Positions 28,673 through 40,299 of a stretch of 64,000 nt of DNA are shown one piece after another. Position numbers and translations under genes: made by a program. The notes beneath the pieces were generated by a model that had not been told where the DNA came from, made no database searches, and saw only the letters and a program-made list of their open reading frames with translations. This DNA is from Sabethes cyaneus. Lineage: Eukaryota; Arthropoda; Insecta; Diptera; Culicidae. Numbering within the stretch: the stretch's first letter is position 1; every line of letters starts with the position of its first letter. The stretch is taken from the NCBI RefSeq assembly GCF_943734655.1, contig NC_071354.1:57825544-57889543 (forward strand), given 5' to 3'.

Positions 28673-28930
28673 GGGACTGGGACTGGGACTGGGACTGGGA
28701 CTGGGACTGGGACTGGGACTGGGACTGGGACTGGGACTGGGACTGGGACTGGGACTGGGACTGGGACTGGGACTGGGACTGGGACTGGGACTGGGACTGG
28801 GACTGGGACTGGGACTGGGACTGGGACTGGGACTGGGACTGGGACTGGGACTGGGACTGGGACTGGGACTGGGACTGGGACTGGGACTGGGACTGGGACT
28901 GGGACTGGGACTGGCACTGGGACTGGGACT
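28673..28930. repeat. (GGGACT)n microsatellite, about 43 copies
   Basis: A very regular hexamer array with a rare variant (GGCACT near 28,915). It creates Gly-Thr, Gly-Leu, Ser-Pro and Val-Pro dipeptide frames, none of which is a gene. The array lies about 155 bp downstream of the SDR A stop. Confidence 0.97.
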
Positions 28931-28994
28931 AGGAAAGGACACTGGAAAAAGTGATCTTAATTGTAAGTAAAGATTATCTATCGACATTTGAGTA

Positions 28995-29000
28995 TTTATT
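28995..29000 (-). promoter_or_regulatory. Poly(A) signal of SDR A
   Basis: AATAAA on the minus strand, about 86 nt beyond the TAG stop of SDR A. It sits between the gene and the hexanucleotide tract at 28,673-28,930, so the 3' UTR is probably short. Confidence 0.6.
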
Positions 29001-29085
29001 GATTCACTTTAATAATCCCACATACCAAACACAATGTTCGAGGCGCCTCACTAATTTGGTTAGTTGGGCTTAAAATATCAGAAGA

Positions 29086-30486
29086 CTAGATTTTCGGATC
29101 ATTGTCGGTTAATTTAACCAATGCCTTCGAAGCTTCCCATAGGCGCTGCTGGATGTCCTTATTCTGCACTCGTTGATTCAGCTTGGCTAACTGGCACCAA
29201 CGGAAGTATTTCCCACTTATGTTTTCTACTTCTGGTGACACGGTTAGATATACAGTAGTACGAATTCCTTGCTCCGGAGTTCGTAACATCATCTGTATAG
29301 GTTTGAACAGTAGATTTACCGGGAATGGTATGTTTCTCCAAATACCGGTATCAATTACTCCCGGGTGCAAACAATTAGCTGTGATTCGGGTGCCCTCTAG
29401 CCGTCGCGCCAATTCCTGGGTGAACATAATCTCTATATGTTTTGATAGATTATACAGTTCCACCGGAAATAGTGAAAAGTAGTCGATCGGATTGATATTA
29501 CTCAGATCTTTCCGTACGTACGTAAACTGGTACAACTTTGATGATACGAAAATTATTCGACCTTGATCTGACTTCTTCAGTAAATCAATCAGCAGATGCG
29601 TTAACAGGAACGGACCATAGCAATTGGTTGCTAGCGTTAAATCTAACCCATCGGCAGTAACCCTATTGTCAAAGCCTTGTGAAACACCTGCATTATGGAT
29701 GAGCACATCGATGACCGTTTCCGTGGCATTGATATCCTGTGCGAATTGCCGCACCGATGACAACGAACTGAGATCGACGTGTTTGACTATTAGGTTCGAG
29801 TTTCCTGATTCCGCAGTGATTTCAGCTGGAAACAGAATGAAAACGTGTTAAAATGTAAAATTGTAGCATGATAGGGCTACCTAATGGAATATTGTGGGTG
29901 AATAATCCGTACCTCGAGCCTGCTTAGCCGTTTCCATGTTTCGACAAGCCATTATTATGCGGGCACCTCTTTTGGCTAAATCACGGGCGGTTTCCTTGCC
30001 AATACCGGCATTCGCACCGGTTATTAAAATCGTTTTTCCTTCTATGTTACGCTGTGTGTGAAAGATGAAAATAATCTTTTAGCTTATCTAAATACTCCAT
30101 TGATAAATTTTTCCAGCAGGTTTGCTTCGCTCAGTTACGCTCATTTGACTGAATTAGTTTTAACCTCATGGGAACAAAATTTGCAAAACTATTATATGAG
30201 ACAGTAGTTAAAAAGCTGGAATAAATACAGGTTTATATTTTGTATCCACGTTGAAAGGTAAAAGCTCATTTACTACTAAAAAGGACGCAGCTCTCTAGCA
30301 GAATCCATAGCGCTTAGACGAGCGTAACTGTGCGAAACTAACCGACCAGTCAATGTAACTCACGCTAGAAGGAATTTTTCCACTCGTTAGGTGCAAATAG
30401 TACTTGTACAATGTGACGAAGGCAGCGATGCCAACCGCGACGTACGCTACCATGCTTATAGGACTATCCCAGTCGATCAGTAACAT
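29086..30486 (-). CDS. Retinol dehydrogenase 11-14-like short-chain dehydrogenase (SDR A), complete
   Basis: Three exons read on the minus strand: 30486-30364, 30051-29913 and 29825-29086. The introns are 312 and 87 bp, both GT-AG (GTGAGT...CACAG; GTACGG...TTCCAG). The joined reading frame is 333 residues, the usual length for this family. Residues about 11-30 form one hydrophobic N-terminal helix, a likely ER membrane anchor. The cofactor motif TGANAGIG is at 52-59, NAG at 132-134, the catalytic Ser in VSS near 183, and YNLSK gives Tyr212 and Lys216. The family oxidises or reduces retinoids and other lipophilic carbonyls with NADP(H). The insect substrate cannot be read from sequence. An AATAAA signal lies about 86-91 nt after the stop. 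The start is the ATG just before the hydrophobic segment; a TTCTACAG just upstream could be a 5'-UTR splice acceptor. The last exon has the same length (740 nt) as that of SDR B, so the two are close paralogs. Family call is firm, substrate is unknown. Confidence 0.92.
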
Positions 30487-31100
30487 TATATTCTGTAGAA
30501 TAAGGAGAAAATATCATTTGATGTTTATTTTCTGAACGGTATAAAAATATTTAGTCCTAACAAATAGCAAAAATCTTAATAACCTTGAACACTGCAGATA
30601 TCTTGTTCACGTGTAAGGTGAGCGGCCTATTTTGGTCCCTGTGCTGGCTCGTACATATTTGGAACAGCAAGGACAAATCAAATGGAAGTATCAAAATTAT
30701 ATACGAGCGAACACAGGATCCAGAATGGATCAATCACCCTATAGTTCGAAGTAGGAACACGCTTCACCAGGTATATTATTGCCACAAACCAAACAAAGAA
30801 AGGAGTCCGACAAAAAAGATTAAATAACGGTGTCGTTGTCTGGTAAATACTGATTTTCGCAGTCAGACAGCATCTTATTTCACTTGGATCTTCATGCAAC
30901 GATATTGATGGGATGAGGATGGATAATCCCTACCAGTGATGACACAAGATTCTTATCTAATTTCTCACGCGCATGTAGGGCACAACACCTATTTTAAGCT
31001 TATTTAATATTCATGAATTGTGTCAAAACTCCAATTATTCACTACAAGTGCTTCATACCAATTTGTCTGCTAACATTTACTGCACATCTATATATATTTT
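30487..31100. other. Upstream region of SDR A; no feature resolved
   Basis: No other gene recognised. A TTCTACAG just above the SDR A ATG could be a splice acceptor for a non-coding first exon somewhere in this interval, but no donor or promoter is clear. Confidence 0.35.
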
Positions 31101-31103
31101 GGT

Positions 31104-31240
31104 AAAGCAAAGCCTAGGGGCTACATTCCGTTATCGAAACTTCAGCTTCTGTTTCTGTTCAGACTTTGCAGCCAGCTGTTAGAGTACAAGACAATTGCAG
31201 GGCCAGTTGCTATGATCCTATTGACTCTAACTCTGACTCT
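31104..31240 (-). mobile_element. SINE body fragment lacking the tRNA head
   Basis: Matches the body of the SINE at 26,020-26,232 (GCAAAGCCTAGGGGCTACATTCCG, then GCAGCCAGCTGTTAGAG and TCCTATTGACTCTAAC), but stops before the tRNA-like part. In SINE orientation it is 5'-truncated. Confidence 0.7.
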
Positions 31241-31591
31241 ATATTTTGGTATTAAGATGAAATTAGCCGTAATCGATTCTGCAATTTTTAAAACCAGTTT
31301 TTTCGTTTGAAACAGAATTTTTGTTCATGGAAACATATTCGCTGTGCTCAGATTGGTAAAAAAATACAGTGAATGCATTTCTATATACAAAATCCCGTTT
31401 TTCGGCTCGAAACGGCTCACCAACGAATAGTTAATGACTGCTAGCTTCCCGTTCCCGCTTTTCAATTTAAGTAATAGATTCGATAAATGATGAGCTTGCT
31501 GTAATTATCTTATTCTATTTTCTGCCTATGTATATTCTATTTACAGCAGGCAACATACGGTGATACGAGCCATGACACCAATACGGTAATC

Positions 31592-31618
31592 TCCTTACTT
31601 ACTTACTTACTTACTTAT
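31592..31618. repeat. 3' tail repeat of the RTE-like element, (ACTT)n
   Basis: On the element's own strand this is (TAAG)n, directly after CTAGGCTGAA. The same end, GAAGTAAGTAA, closes the plus-strand fragment at about 48,155. Tandem 3' tails of 3-5 nt units are typical of the RTE group. Confidence 0.7.
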
Positions 31619-34600
31619 TCAGCCTAGAGCTGGGGTGGCTCTTGCCGTATTAAGAATTTCTCTCCATTGAACTCGGTCTTGGACTACTCGTCGCCAATTC
31701 GTTGCGCGTCTCGATACACGTAAGTAGGCTTCAACCTGTACGAGCCAACTAGCACGTTGCGCCCCTCTATTCCTGTTTCCGGTGGGGTTCTTGAAGAGAA
31801 CGCTCACGACACAGTCGTCCGGCATCCTTGCGCCGTGGCCGGCCCACCGTATTCTCCCATCTTTCGCCAGGTGTACGATGGGAATCTCTCCAAGCAGTGC
31901 CTATAGCTCGTGATTCATACGTCTCCGCCACTCTCCGCTTTCCGTTTGTACTCCGCCAAAAATAGTCCACAACACATTTCGTTCAAAAACGGATAGTGCA
32001 CGTATGTCTTCCATAAGCAAAGTTACTGTCTCAAGTCCGTAGAGGACTACCGGTCTTATTAGCGTTCTGTACATCGTCAGCTTTGTGCGGCGGCGTATGC
32101 TCCTTGATCGAAACGTCTAGCGAAGGGAAAAATAGGTTCGATTTCCAGCTTGAATGCGTCGTTGGATCTCCTTAATTGTATTATTGTCGGCGGTGACCAG
32201 AGATCCCAAATATACGAACTTATCAACCACTTTCAGTTCATCGTCGTCAATAGTCACTGTCCGTGGGAGGCAAACGTTACTTTCTCGGGAGCCTCTTCCT
32301 ACCATATATTTGGTATTCGACGCAATAATTTGTAACCCTATCCTCCAAGTCTCCGTTTTTAGTCTGGCGTAGAGTGCCTCCGCCGTCCCGCGGTTTCTAG
32401 TAATGATGTCGAGATCATCTGCAAAGGCTAGGAGTTGGCTACTCTTGCACACCTTCAATAGCGATATTGAATAACATACAGGACAGTCCATCCCCTTGCC
32501 GTAGCCCTCTGCGCGATTCGAAAGGACTTGAGAGTGTCCTTTGGTGCGTAAGCACGTACTCTCGACATTTCTGGAGGATTTGTCGAAGAGTAAAAATTTG
32601 ATCCGTAGTAGCACGGGCCCCCATATAGCCCGCCTGATACTGCCTTACGAAATCTCTTGCTATTGGGGATAAACGACGCAACAAAATCTGGGAGAGCACA
32701 TTGTAGGCGGCGTTGACCAGCGTAACGCCGCGGTAGTTACAGCAGTCTCGCCGGTCGCCCTTTTTGTAGATGGGGCAGACTACGCCTTCCATCTACTCCT
32801 CCGGTAGTTTCTCTTCTTACCAAATCCATGAAATCAGCCAATGAAGTGCCGTTGCTAGCGGTTCTTGGCCATTTTTGTAGAGTTCTGCCGGGAGTCGGTC
32901 CTTTCCGGCGGCTGTATTATTCTTCAGCAGGCCGATTTCTCGCCAGATCTCTTCGAGATCGGGAGCCGGTACGGTGTTGTCGTTTGTAGGTACTCCGAGG
33001 TTAACTTCCATTGCGTCTCCTGCTGTTATATCGCCGTTGAGCTGCTCATCGAAGAACTGCTTCCACCTGTCGACCACCTCGCGTTCGTTTGTGAGTCCCC
33101 TGGTTGGTGTGTGGGCCTTGCGAGTTTGGTTCACCTTCTCGTAAAACTTGCGGGTGTCATTAGCCCGGAATAGTTGTTCTAGCTCCTCATGATCTCTGTC
33201 CTCCTTCTGGCGCCTTTTCCTTCTCAGGATCGTGGTCAACTCATTCCTCGCTCGTCGATACTTGGCCAAATTCTCTCTCGTGAATATGCTCAGATAGTTT
33301 TCTCAAGCCCTTTTTTTCCTCACTATCGCTTCTTGGCATTCCCCGTCAAACCAATCATTTCGTGCACTTGAGGTTTCCACACCTAGCACTGCGGTTGCGG
33401 CCTCGTTGACGGCCGAGCGTATCTTACTCCATCCGTTTTCGAGGGTCGAAGCATCTAGCTCCACAGAGGAAAGTACGCGCACGTAGTTTTCGGCAGTTCG
33501 CGGGTTGTCTAGTTGCCGAATGTTTAGCCGAGGAGGGCGACTTTGCCGCGTGGTATAAACCGTCGATAGTTTTGAGCGCACATGTACTGCTACTTGGTAG
33601 TTGTCCGAGTCAATATCCGCACTCCGTAGGAAGCGTACGTTGGTGATGTTCGAGAAAAACCGGCCCTCGATGAGAATATGGTCGATTTGGTTCGTACTTC
33701 GTTGGTCAGGTGATCTCCAGGTTGCCTTGTGGATATCTTTGTGGGGAAAGAAGGTGCTTTTGATCACCAAACCTCGGGAAGCCGCAAAGTTGATGCATCG
33801 CTAGCCGTTATCGTTCGTGTCGGTGTGCAGGCTATGGGGCCCGATCACCGGTCTATACATTGTTTTCCTGCCGATTTGGGCGTTCGTATCCCCGTTGACG
33901 ATCTTGATGTTCCGTGCTGAGCTATCGTACGTTGTCTCCAGCTGCGCATAGAACCCTTCCTTCTCGTCGTCGGGTCTACATTCGTGTGGACAATGCACGT
34001 TTATGATGGTGTAGTTGAAGAAACGGCCTTTTATCCTCAACACATTGATCGCACATTGATTCATTGATCGCTTTCCAGTCCATTACGCGATCCTGCATTT
34101 TGCCCTACACTACGAAGCCCGTTCCCAGCTCGTTGGTCGCTCCACCACTCTGGAAAAATTGGGCTTTGCCGCCACGGATCCTCCACACGTTCTCGCCTTT
34201 GCGGTAGATCTCCTTCAGTGCCACGATGCCAAACTTTCGGGGTTCTAACTGATCGAGTAGCACCCTGTCGCCACCAACGAAATTTAGCGATCTTCAGTTC
34301 CAGGTACCAAGTCTCCATTCCACGTCCTTATTTCGTCGCCTTGGTCCATGCCGAATGTTCCGAGAAGATATTGACTCTTGTTAGTTTTTTTGGGTTTTGG
34401 TAGGTAGCAGTACTAGGGCTTACGCTACCGAGTCTCGGGATGGGACTGCCATCTTACAGTGTCGAGACAACACTGTGCCTCCTCCCCTGTTAGTATACGA
34501 CCTTAGTTTCCACCGGGGTTTGGTTACCCGATCTCCGCTAAGGTTGCTCGTATTCCTGCTCCTGTACCACGTAGAAGTAGGGGTAGGAGTTGCTAGATAA

Positions 34601-34660
34601 TAGGCTAAGGACCACAATGGGGTCTGTTTTACGCATTTTCCAACCATTTACCAATCTCCT
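31592..34660 (-). mobile_element. RTE-like non-LTR retrotransposon, decayed
   Basis: Read on the minus strand from about 34,660 to 31,592. The order is a 5' region, an APE-type endonuclease (about 34,318-33,300; GTWNCRSL-like start, NGDTNAQIGR, QIDHILIEGR, SADIDSDNY with the usual His changed to Asn), a linker, then RT (about 32,930-32,110; AAGKDRLPAELYK, IYKKGDRRDCCNYRG, GLRQGDGLSC, FADDLDIITR, FVYLGSLVTADNN), and a 3' region rich in the family's GHLARMPDD-type words near 31,800. It ends in (TAAG)n tail repeats at about 31,592-31,618. Stops and frameshifts are frequent. The RT goes from QKCREYVLTHQ straight to SSPFESRRGLRQGDG, so the block with the first catalytic Asp is deleted. It cannot be active. 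Confidence 0.85.
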
Positions 34661-34892
34661 CCAATCTCCTAAATGACACAAAAGGTGATACTGCGTGTGC
34701 ACCCAATAAGCAATCAAGCCGATTTTTGTCACATTATTTGGACGTATTAGAGCTTAGCACTTACTAAAATTTAGCAATTGAGAAATTGCGATGAGCAAAC
34801 AGCACATCAAATGGCCTTTTTCGGGGGTTTGTTGTACTTCAATTACAGACAGAAAGAGTGTCAACTGGTTTATTTGTTGATGATTGTCACAT

Positions 34893-35257
34893 ATCACCAA
34901 TATACGGCAATTGTAGAATTGGTAGATAATTTTTCTCAAGAAATTGAAGCTAAACATTTGGCAGCAGCTCTTTTCTCAGATTTCAACTGACTGAATCACG
35001 ACATATTACTAAAAAAGTTGGAGTGCTAAGGAGTCAGAAGAGTAGTAAATGATTTAAATAAAAGTTATTTGACCAATAGAAAACAATTTGTTACTATTAA
35101 CGGTATCAATAGTGTGTCTCGTCTAGTTGGAAATGGCGTCCCTCAGGATACCAATATAGGACCATTTCTTTTTCTGGTATACGTTAACGTTATCGCGGAT
35201 CTTCGATTAAAGGGAGTACGGAGAGTTTTTGCTGAAATCACAGCATTATTTTAACTG
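34893..35257 (+). mobile_element. Second non-LTR reverse transcriptase fragment (Jockey/CR1-like)
   Basis: A plus-strand RT piece: TAIVELVDNFSQ, LAAALFSDF, LNHDILLKKL, YLTNRKQFVTINGI, GVPQD-x-NIGPFLFLVYVN and VFAEITALF. The catalytic FADD-T motif is changed to FAEIT and one frame shift/stop separates the two halves. It differs from the RTE-like element next to it and lies in opposite orientation. Both ends are missing. Confidence 0.8.
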
Positions 35258-35832
35258 AGTAAAAATCTTGTCACTATATTTCGCTGTTTGGACCTCTCCC
35301 AAGTAGCACACTTTAGGTCCATTTAGTTGAAGCTAGTAGGGCTGTGCATACGGTAAATCGAAGGTATAAAATTTTTGGCATGAATATAAAAAATAATATT
35401 TGCCTACAAATTAGATGCATATTGAACTTAATTGTATTTAGAAACATTCACTTATCGGTCGAATTTATACCACCCGATTATCACAAAATCATCGTCGATC
35501 AACTCAGAAATAAGTAGGCATGCTGCCTAAAATGCACTTATTAATAAACCCTTGCATGCTGACTATACCATTTCTCATTTTTTCCTCAAATATTCCCTAA
35601 TAGTTACGAGTTATTGGGGCTGTTTTTCTAAGCAAATAACCTCAATCTACATGATTGTTCAAAACTCTTTATATTTAGTTCAAACAACTTGTTATTGCCG
35701 CGTCACTCAGACGTCAGGATGAAGTTTTTGAAATGATTGTGTCTAAAGTAGTGCAATATCATTGCATATATCAGCAAAATTTGTTATACAAGCACAAATC
35801 ATCATGCATTTAAGTATGCTTGATATACGGGG
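35258..35832. other. No recognisable feature
   Basis: AT-rich DNA between an RT fragment and a possible TIR element. Nothing identified. Confidence 0.45.
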
Positions 35833-36388
35833 AAGCCCCCCAGTACCGAACACCTTAGGATATTGACATATATAAAATCAACACTTAGCATAACTTCAGT
35901 TTTTATTCCCTGGAAGAGTTTTTTAGAAGACTATTTTCTGTCAAAAATTGGATCAATACAACTTGCATCAATAATGAACCATTTTAGAAGCCAAATCAGA
36001 AATCGATAAAAATCATAACTTAAACATTGTGTCTCACAGTACCGGTCACTTAACAGAAATCATAAAATAAACCAAGCGCTTATATTTCTGAAATATATAT
36101 ATCAAAATGTTTAAAATCTCCTATTGCTTGCATACTTGTTGACTGAAGATGTTTGAAAAATTGCCTTGAAAAAAATCAATAGTTTTTTATGCACTACATG
36201 AAAACGCTTCTGTTTTCTTTGAAAAATTGATCATCAACCGGTTTCCTTGCTTTTTCATATTTAAGTTAACCGGTTCGGTATAAGTGATGTTTTCTTTCTT
36301 CTCAGTCACTTTTTTTGCAAATTTTGATTTAATCCAAGAATTTGACTGAACGAAGTAAAACATTTGGCTGTTCGGTATTGGGGGACGG
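35833..36388. mobile_element. Possible ~555-bp TIR element
   Basis: CCCCCCAGTACCGAACAC near 35,836 is partly inverted as CTGTTCGGTATTGGGGGA near 36,368 (about 15 of 18 matching). An inner CAGTACCGG word repeats the theme. Exact ends and target duplication are not clear. Confidence 0.4.
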
Positions 36389-38734
36389 CTTGGTGTCCGG
36401 TTTTATGCGACCGACTAACACTGTAATGCTGATCCAAAAATTAGCCGAAGCATAATATTTCGATCTGCAGTAGATTAAACAAACGATGAATGTTTTCATG
36501 GATGATTCTGACCTATAAATCACACATGCTAATTTTTTGTCTTTTTTACTGATTTTATCATATTAGCTGCTAAGGTACACCATTTGAACTATGAAAGTCA
36601 GAAGTGTCCGGTTTTGGGAGCTCTTCGGCGTTAAGGTATTTGCCCCAACATTTAGTTATTCGTTTACGATACTCACTGAGAACACACTGAGAATATTTAT
36701 AAGAAAAACTAACGCGCCAACGATGAAATATTCTCCTAATTTCGTATATTAATTCACTCCTCATAATGTCTCGTTTGCTTGCATCAATTAGTCCGTGTTT
36801 GTAAAAAATAATTTCAGCTTGAAAAATATTTAATCTAGCACTGTTCTCTAATGAATGCATTGTTTACTCGATTACTCGTTATGTAATAAAGTTACTAATT
36901 AGAACTTTGGTTTAACTAAACTGATAGATATAAAATAATACAAATATCACACTCAAGCATAATATTTAACCAATTGAAGCTATATTTACTATATAAGACG
37001 ATTTCCGGCACGAAAACTTTCACCTTATATACACTCTATAGGCAGCACGTGTTAACTCGTCCGAGAATTTAGAGGCACTGTGTGCGAATATCATTGAAAA
37101 CTTCACCAGATAGACAAATGTTGTAGTTCAAACGTACTAATTGACTGCGCTGTGGCAAATGCAGATTTTTGTTCACCTAGTTGAACAGAAATAGTTTAGA
37201 ATTTTAATTTTTTCCAGTCACTGAAAATTATGATCAACCGTGGTTTGAACTGGTTTTCTTCACGCTTCTTTTCAACGACTGGTTCTTTTGATAATGAGTC
37301 TCCATAAATTTACCCTAATGGAGCAAACACTGTAGACTAGAGCTCATGTAAATAATACTTTTGGGATTTGATTGAAATTTTTTTATACGATTGCAGTATT
37401 GCAAACTAAAATTTATATGTAAATATATCAAGAATGTATCAAACAAACTTGTAATTTCTCTTTATTTTTTTGGGCGGAATCCATACCAAAAAAGTTAGAA
37501 AAATTACAACGCAATTAATTTTAATTAAAAGCAAAAAAAAAAAGTTCAACACACACTGATCAGTTTAAAATCGAATTACGTTTTAAGGAACACTCACGTG
37601 TAAGCTCATCGACGAATGGAACTAAACTGTTTGCCGATCTCTTCTCAATAGCATTTGGAGAAGAAACGGATGTGGTACCTGACGATAAGTGACGCCATAA
37701 GCGTATATGTAACTACGCTAGGTTGATCAAACTATTCTGTTATGCTTTGAATTCGGCCGAATCACCGAGATTAATTTTGCGCCTAAATAAAGCTTGAACT
37801 GTGTTTTTTTGTGTGACGGGACTCGCATATGTGTAGATTGGAAGAACATAATTGAATGGAGTAGACACATATTTGCAGTTGGTTTTGAAAAAAAGCCGCT
37901 CGAAATACGTCATTTTAAGTCTTTGCAATTAGGAGAAAATGGTACGGTTGCTGAATAGTGAATGGATTCCATACTTCTTAGATGAAACTGAGATATCTAT
38001 GTGGTATGCTTTCGGATGGACTCTACCCCTATGTGTTTACGGATTACTTTTCTTTTATTTGCACTTAGAATCGTCAATTTCGCTTACGGTTGGTTGTTCA
38101 AAGACCTTGTCCAATCAACAAATAAATACGTACATATATACCTACGTACCAATACTGGTAACGAACGTCACTGATGCGTTCCTATACTTACCTTTAATTT
38201 ATTGACGCTCAGCGTGTGTTCCTTTGTCTCTCCAATTAGGTAGTTCATATCGCAGCAAGAAAAACTCCTGAACCACAGAAAATGATATGTCAGAGTACTT
38301 GAATCGCAGATTTAGTTGATTGCAAAAATTATCCGGTTCACAAATCTATATCAAATATATAGTATAGGTACATGGCAACTATTTATTAGTAAGCCCGTTA
38401 TTAAATGAGCACATACATTTAATATAAATCACACCTTCTTACCCTATGAAAAATCATATAAACTTCTCTACAGCAAGTTTTATTTTCGTAATTTTCAGAT
38501 GATGATTTCTGAGAAAAATAATAACAGCTATTTGATTCTTACGCAAATGCACTAGTACAGGTGCGAAGTACCTGATATTCATGTAAATAGTATGGAAAAA
38601 GTTGGAATTAAAATAATTACATAGTTTTGCCCTTAATTTCGACGTGAATATTGATTCGACGATTGATTCGTTTGAATTCTGTGTATAAGATATGGGATCA
38701 ATGAATAAAATAAAATATTGATGCGTTTATATAC
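36389..38734. other. No recognisable gene or element
   Basis: About 2.3 kb of AT-rich DNA. The frames at 36,570-36,860 (minus) and 37,939-38,205 (plus) have no recognisable domain and I do not support them as genes. Confidence 0.45.
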
Positions 38735-38758
38735 ATACGAGCATCGCTCTTTTCTGTG

Positions 38759-39604
38759 TGGGTATGAAATGGGGAAGGCAAATGAGCGTCCAATATAGCT
38801 CTAGCCATCCCAAGCCCCTACCTAGCGCCTCCACGTGGCCATACCTGGTAATGCTCTATTGAGTAGCCAAGCTAGGAGGTGCGTTGCTGGGTGGTTCCCG
38901 GCTGCCTGGTCTCAAAACCGCGGTTTTGGGCAGACGGCGGAGCCATACGGCCTAGCTAATAGGTAAGCCTAATAAGTTATTTTAATTATTTTTTTCGTTT
39001 TAGCTTATGAAGCATCTCCTGCTATATAGTAAAAACTGGCCAAAACGAGTTTTAATACTGCACATGGATACCAGAATGAAAAATTAAATTAACTTTTAAA
39101 AATTAAAATTAAATAAGAAGCATTTATGGAACCCAAAGGACGCTACTCTATTCCATACGAAGGACTGCTGGTGAGATTGTTCTATTTTTATCATTTATAC
39201 CACATTTCATCTTAATATCATATCATATATTAACAGTATTATTATTGATATCATAAATGTGGAAGGCTGGATGACGGAGTGGATTGCCAACCTGAATCCT
39301 TAAGGTCTGAAGCAAATATGGCACTTCTCAATTCAAAACAAACAAATCATCACGTGGGTTAAAGTTGGTATAGCGAAATTGATTATTACATGGAAAGATC
39401 CTAATGCTGGAAGGCGACTCTTATAACCCCGGAATGCGCACAAGTGCCTCTGCTTGTGGGTCCGCCCAATCCCTTTTGGCCCTTCTGTAACAGCATTAGT
39501 GTGAAATTCATTTGATAATCAAATTTGGATCTACTGTAATTCTACCCACATACATTGGCAAGTCCTTGAAATGATGGTGGCTTTCCCCTACTACTACTAC
39601 TACT
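38759..39604 (+). mobile_element. 846-bp non-autonomous retroelement with 24-bp target duplication
   Basis: A perfect 24-bp direct repeat (38,735-38,758 and 39,605-39,628, starting ATACGAGCATCGC) brackets the unit. It starts with the GGGTATGAAATGGGGAAGGC head also found at about 151 and at 10,127, where it precedes an RTE-like endonuclease, and it ends in a (CTA)n tail. Long exact target duplication, shared LINE 5' head, simple 3' tail and lack of coding capacity together indicate a short retroelement moved in trans by a LINE. Confidence 0.8.
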
Positions 39605-39628
39605 ATACGAGCATCGCTCTTTTCTGTG

Positions 39629-40295
39629 AAGCTGCTAGAATCTAAGTTGAGAATGGAACCTAATGTAAACTAAGAGTTATCTCAAAAGGCATCTGAACCA
39701 TTTTTTATCTGTAGTGTAATTCCGTCTTACAGTTTTCCTACTATAAAATAAACGATATTGCCGGGTGCTGCCAAAATAAGTAGCAGACAAAATAAAGCTG
39801 AGGCGCCAAACAAATAGTGGCCACTGATTTTCTTCCTCAAACTGAACCGGTTTCTTACTAAGTAATTATTGCTTCATACAAAAAGATGAATTTTTTTTTA
39901 CTATACAGATCGGATTCGACTAGAACAAGGCTAATTCTCTATTTTGTAAAATGTTAGTTTTTGGTGTTATTTTTCTAGGACCGCATTTAAAAACCAGAAC
40001 ACCGGACGACCAGTTCGCATCAGGCGAAGCTTCAAGGTGTTTGGAGGCTATCGCAAAATTCATATCATTATAGGAATATTAATTCAAGAGCAAAAAAGTG
40101 ATGCGCCGATCCGTTAAAACACGTACTGACGTAGGTATTGATAAATTCCTGAGGAGAGTTTTTGCGGATCTGCGGATACATGCGGATACATTCCATTGGC
40201 CAGTGTTTGCGAAGATGTTTAATCTTTGTATTAGTTCTTTGAGCTCTTATATTGCATAATATAGCTGTACATAAAAGAGTCATTAAAGTGTCATT
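39629..40295. other. No recognisable feature
   Basis: Intergenic DNA with no supported gene or element, leading into the 13-bp minisatellite. Confidence 0.45.
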
Positions 40296-40299
40296 CCAG

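Noticed and set aside
28673..28930. Telomere-like repeat
   Set aside because: The unit GGGACT is not the insect TTAGG repeat, and the array is interstitial beside a gene.
28385..28987. 200-codon Ser-Pro / Gly-Leu / Gly-Thr repeat frames
   Set aside because: Translation of the (GGGACT)n array on both strands; flanking residues carry no motif.
29183..29482. 99-codon plus-strand frame opposite SDR A (similar frame opposite SDR B at 42,375-42,665)
   Set aside because: Antisense shadow of the conserved SDR exon; it persists between paralogs only because the coding strand is conserved.
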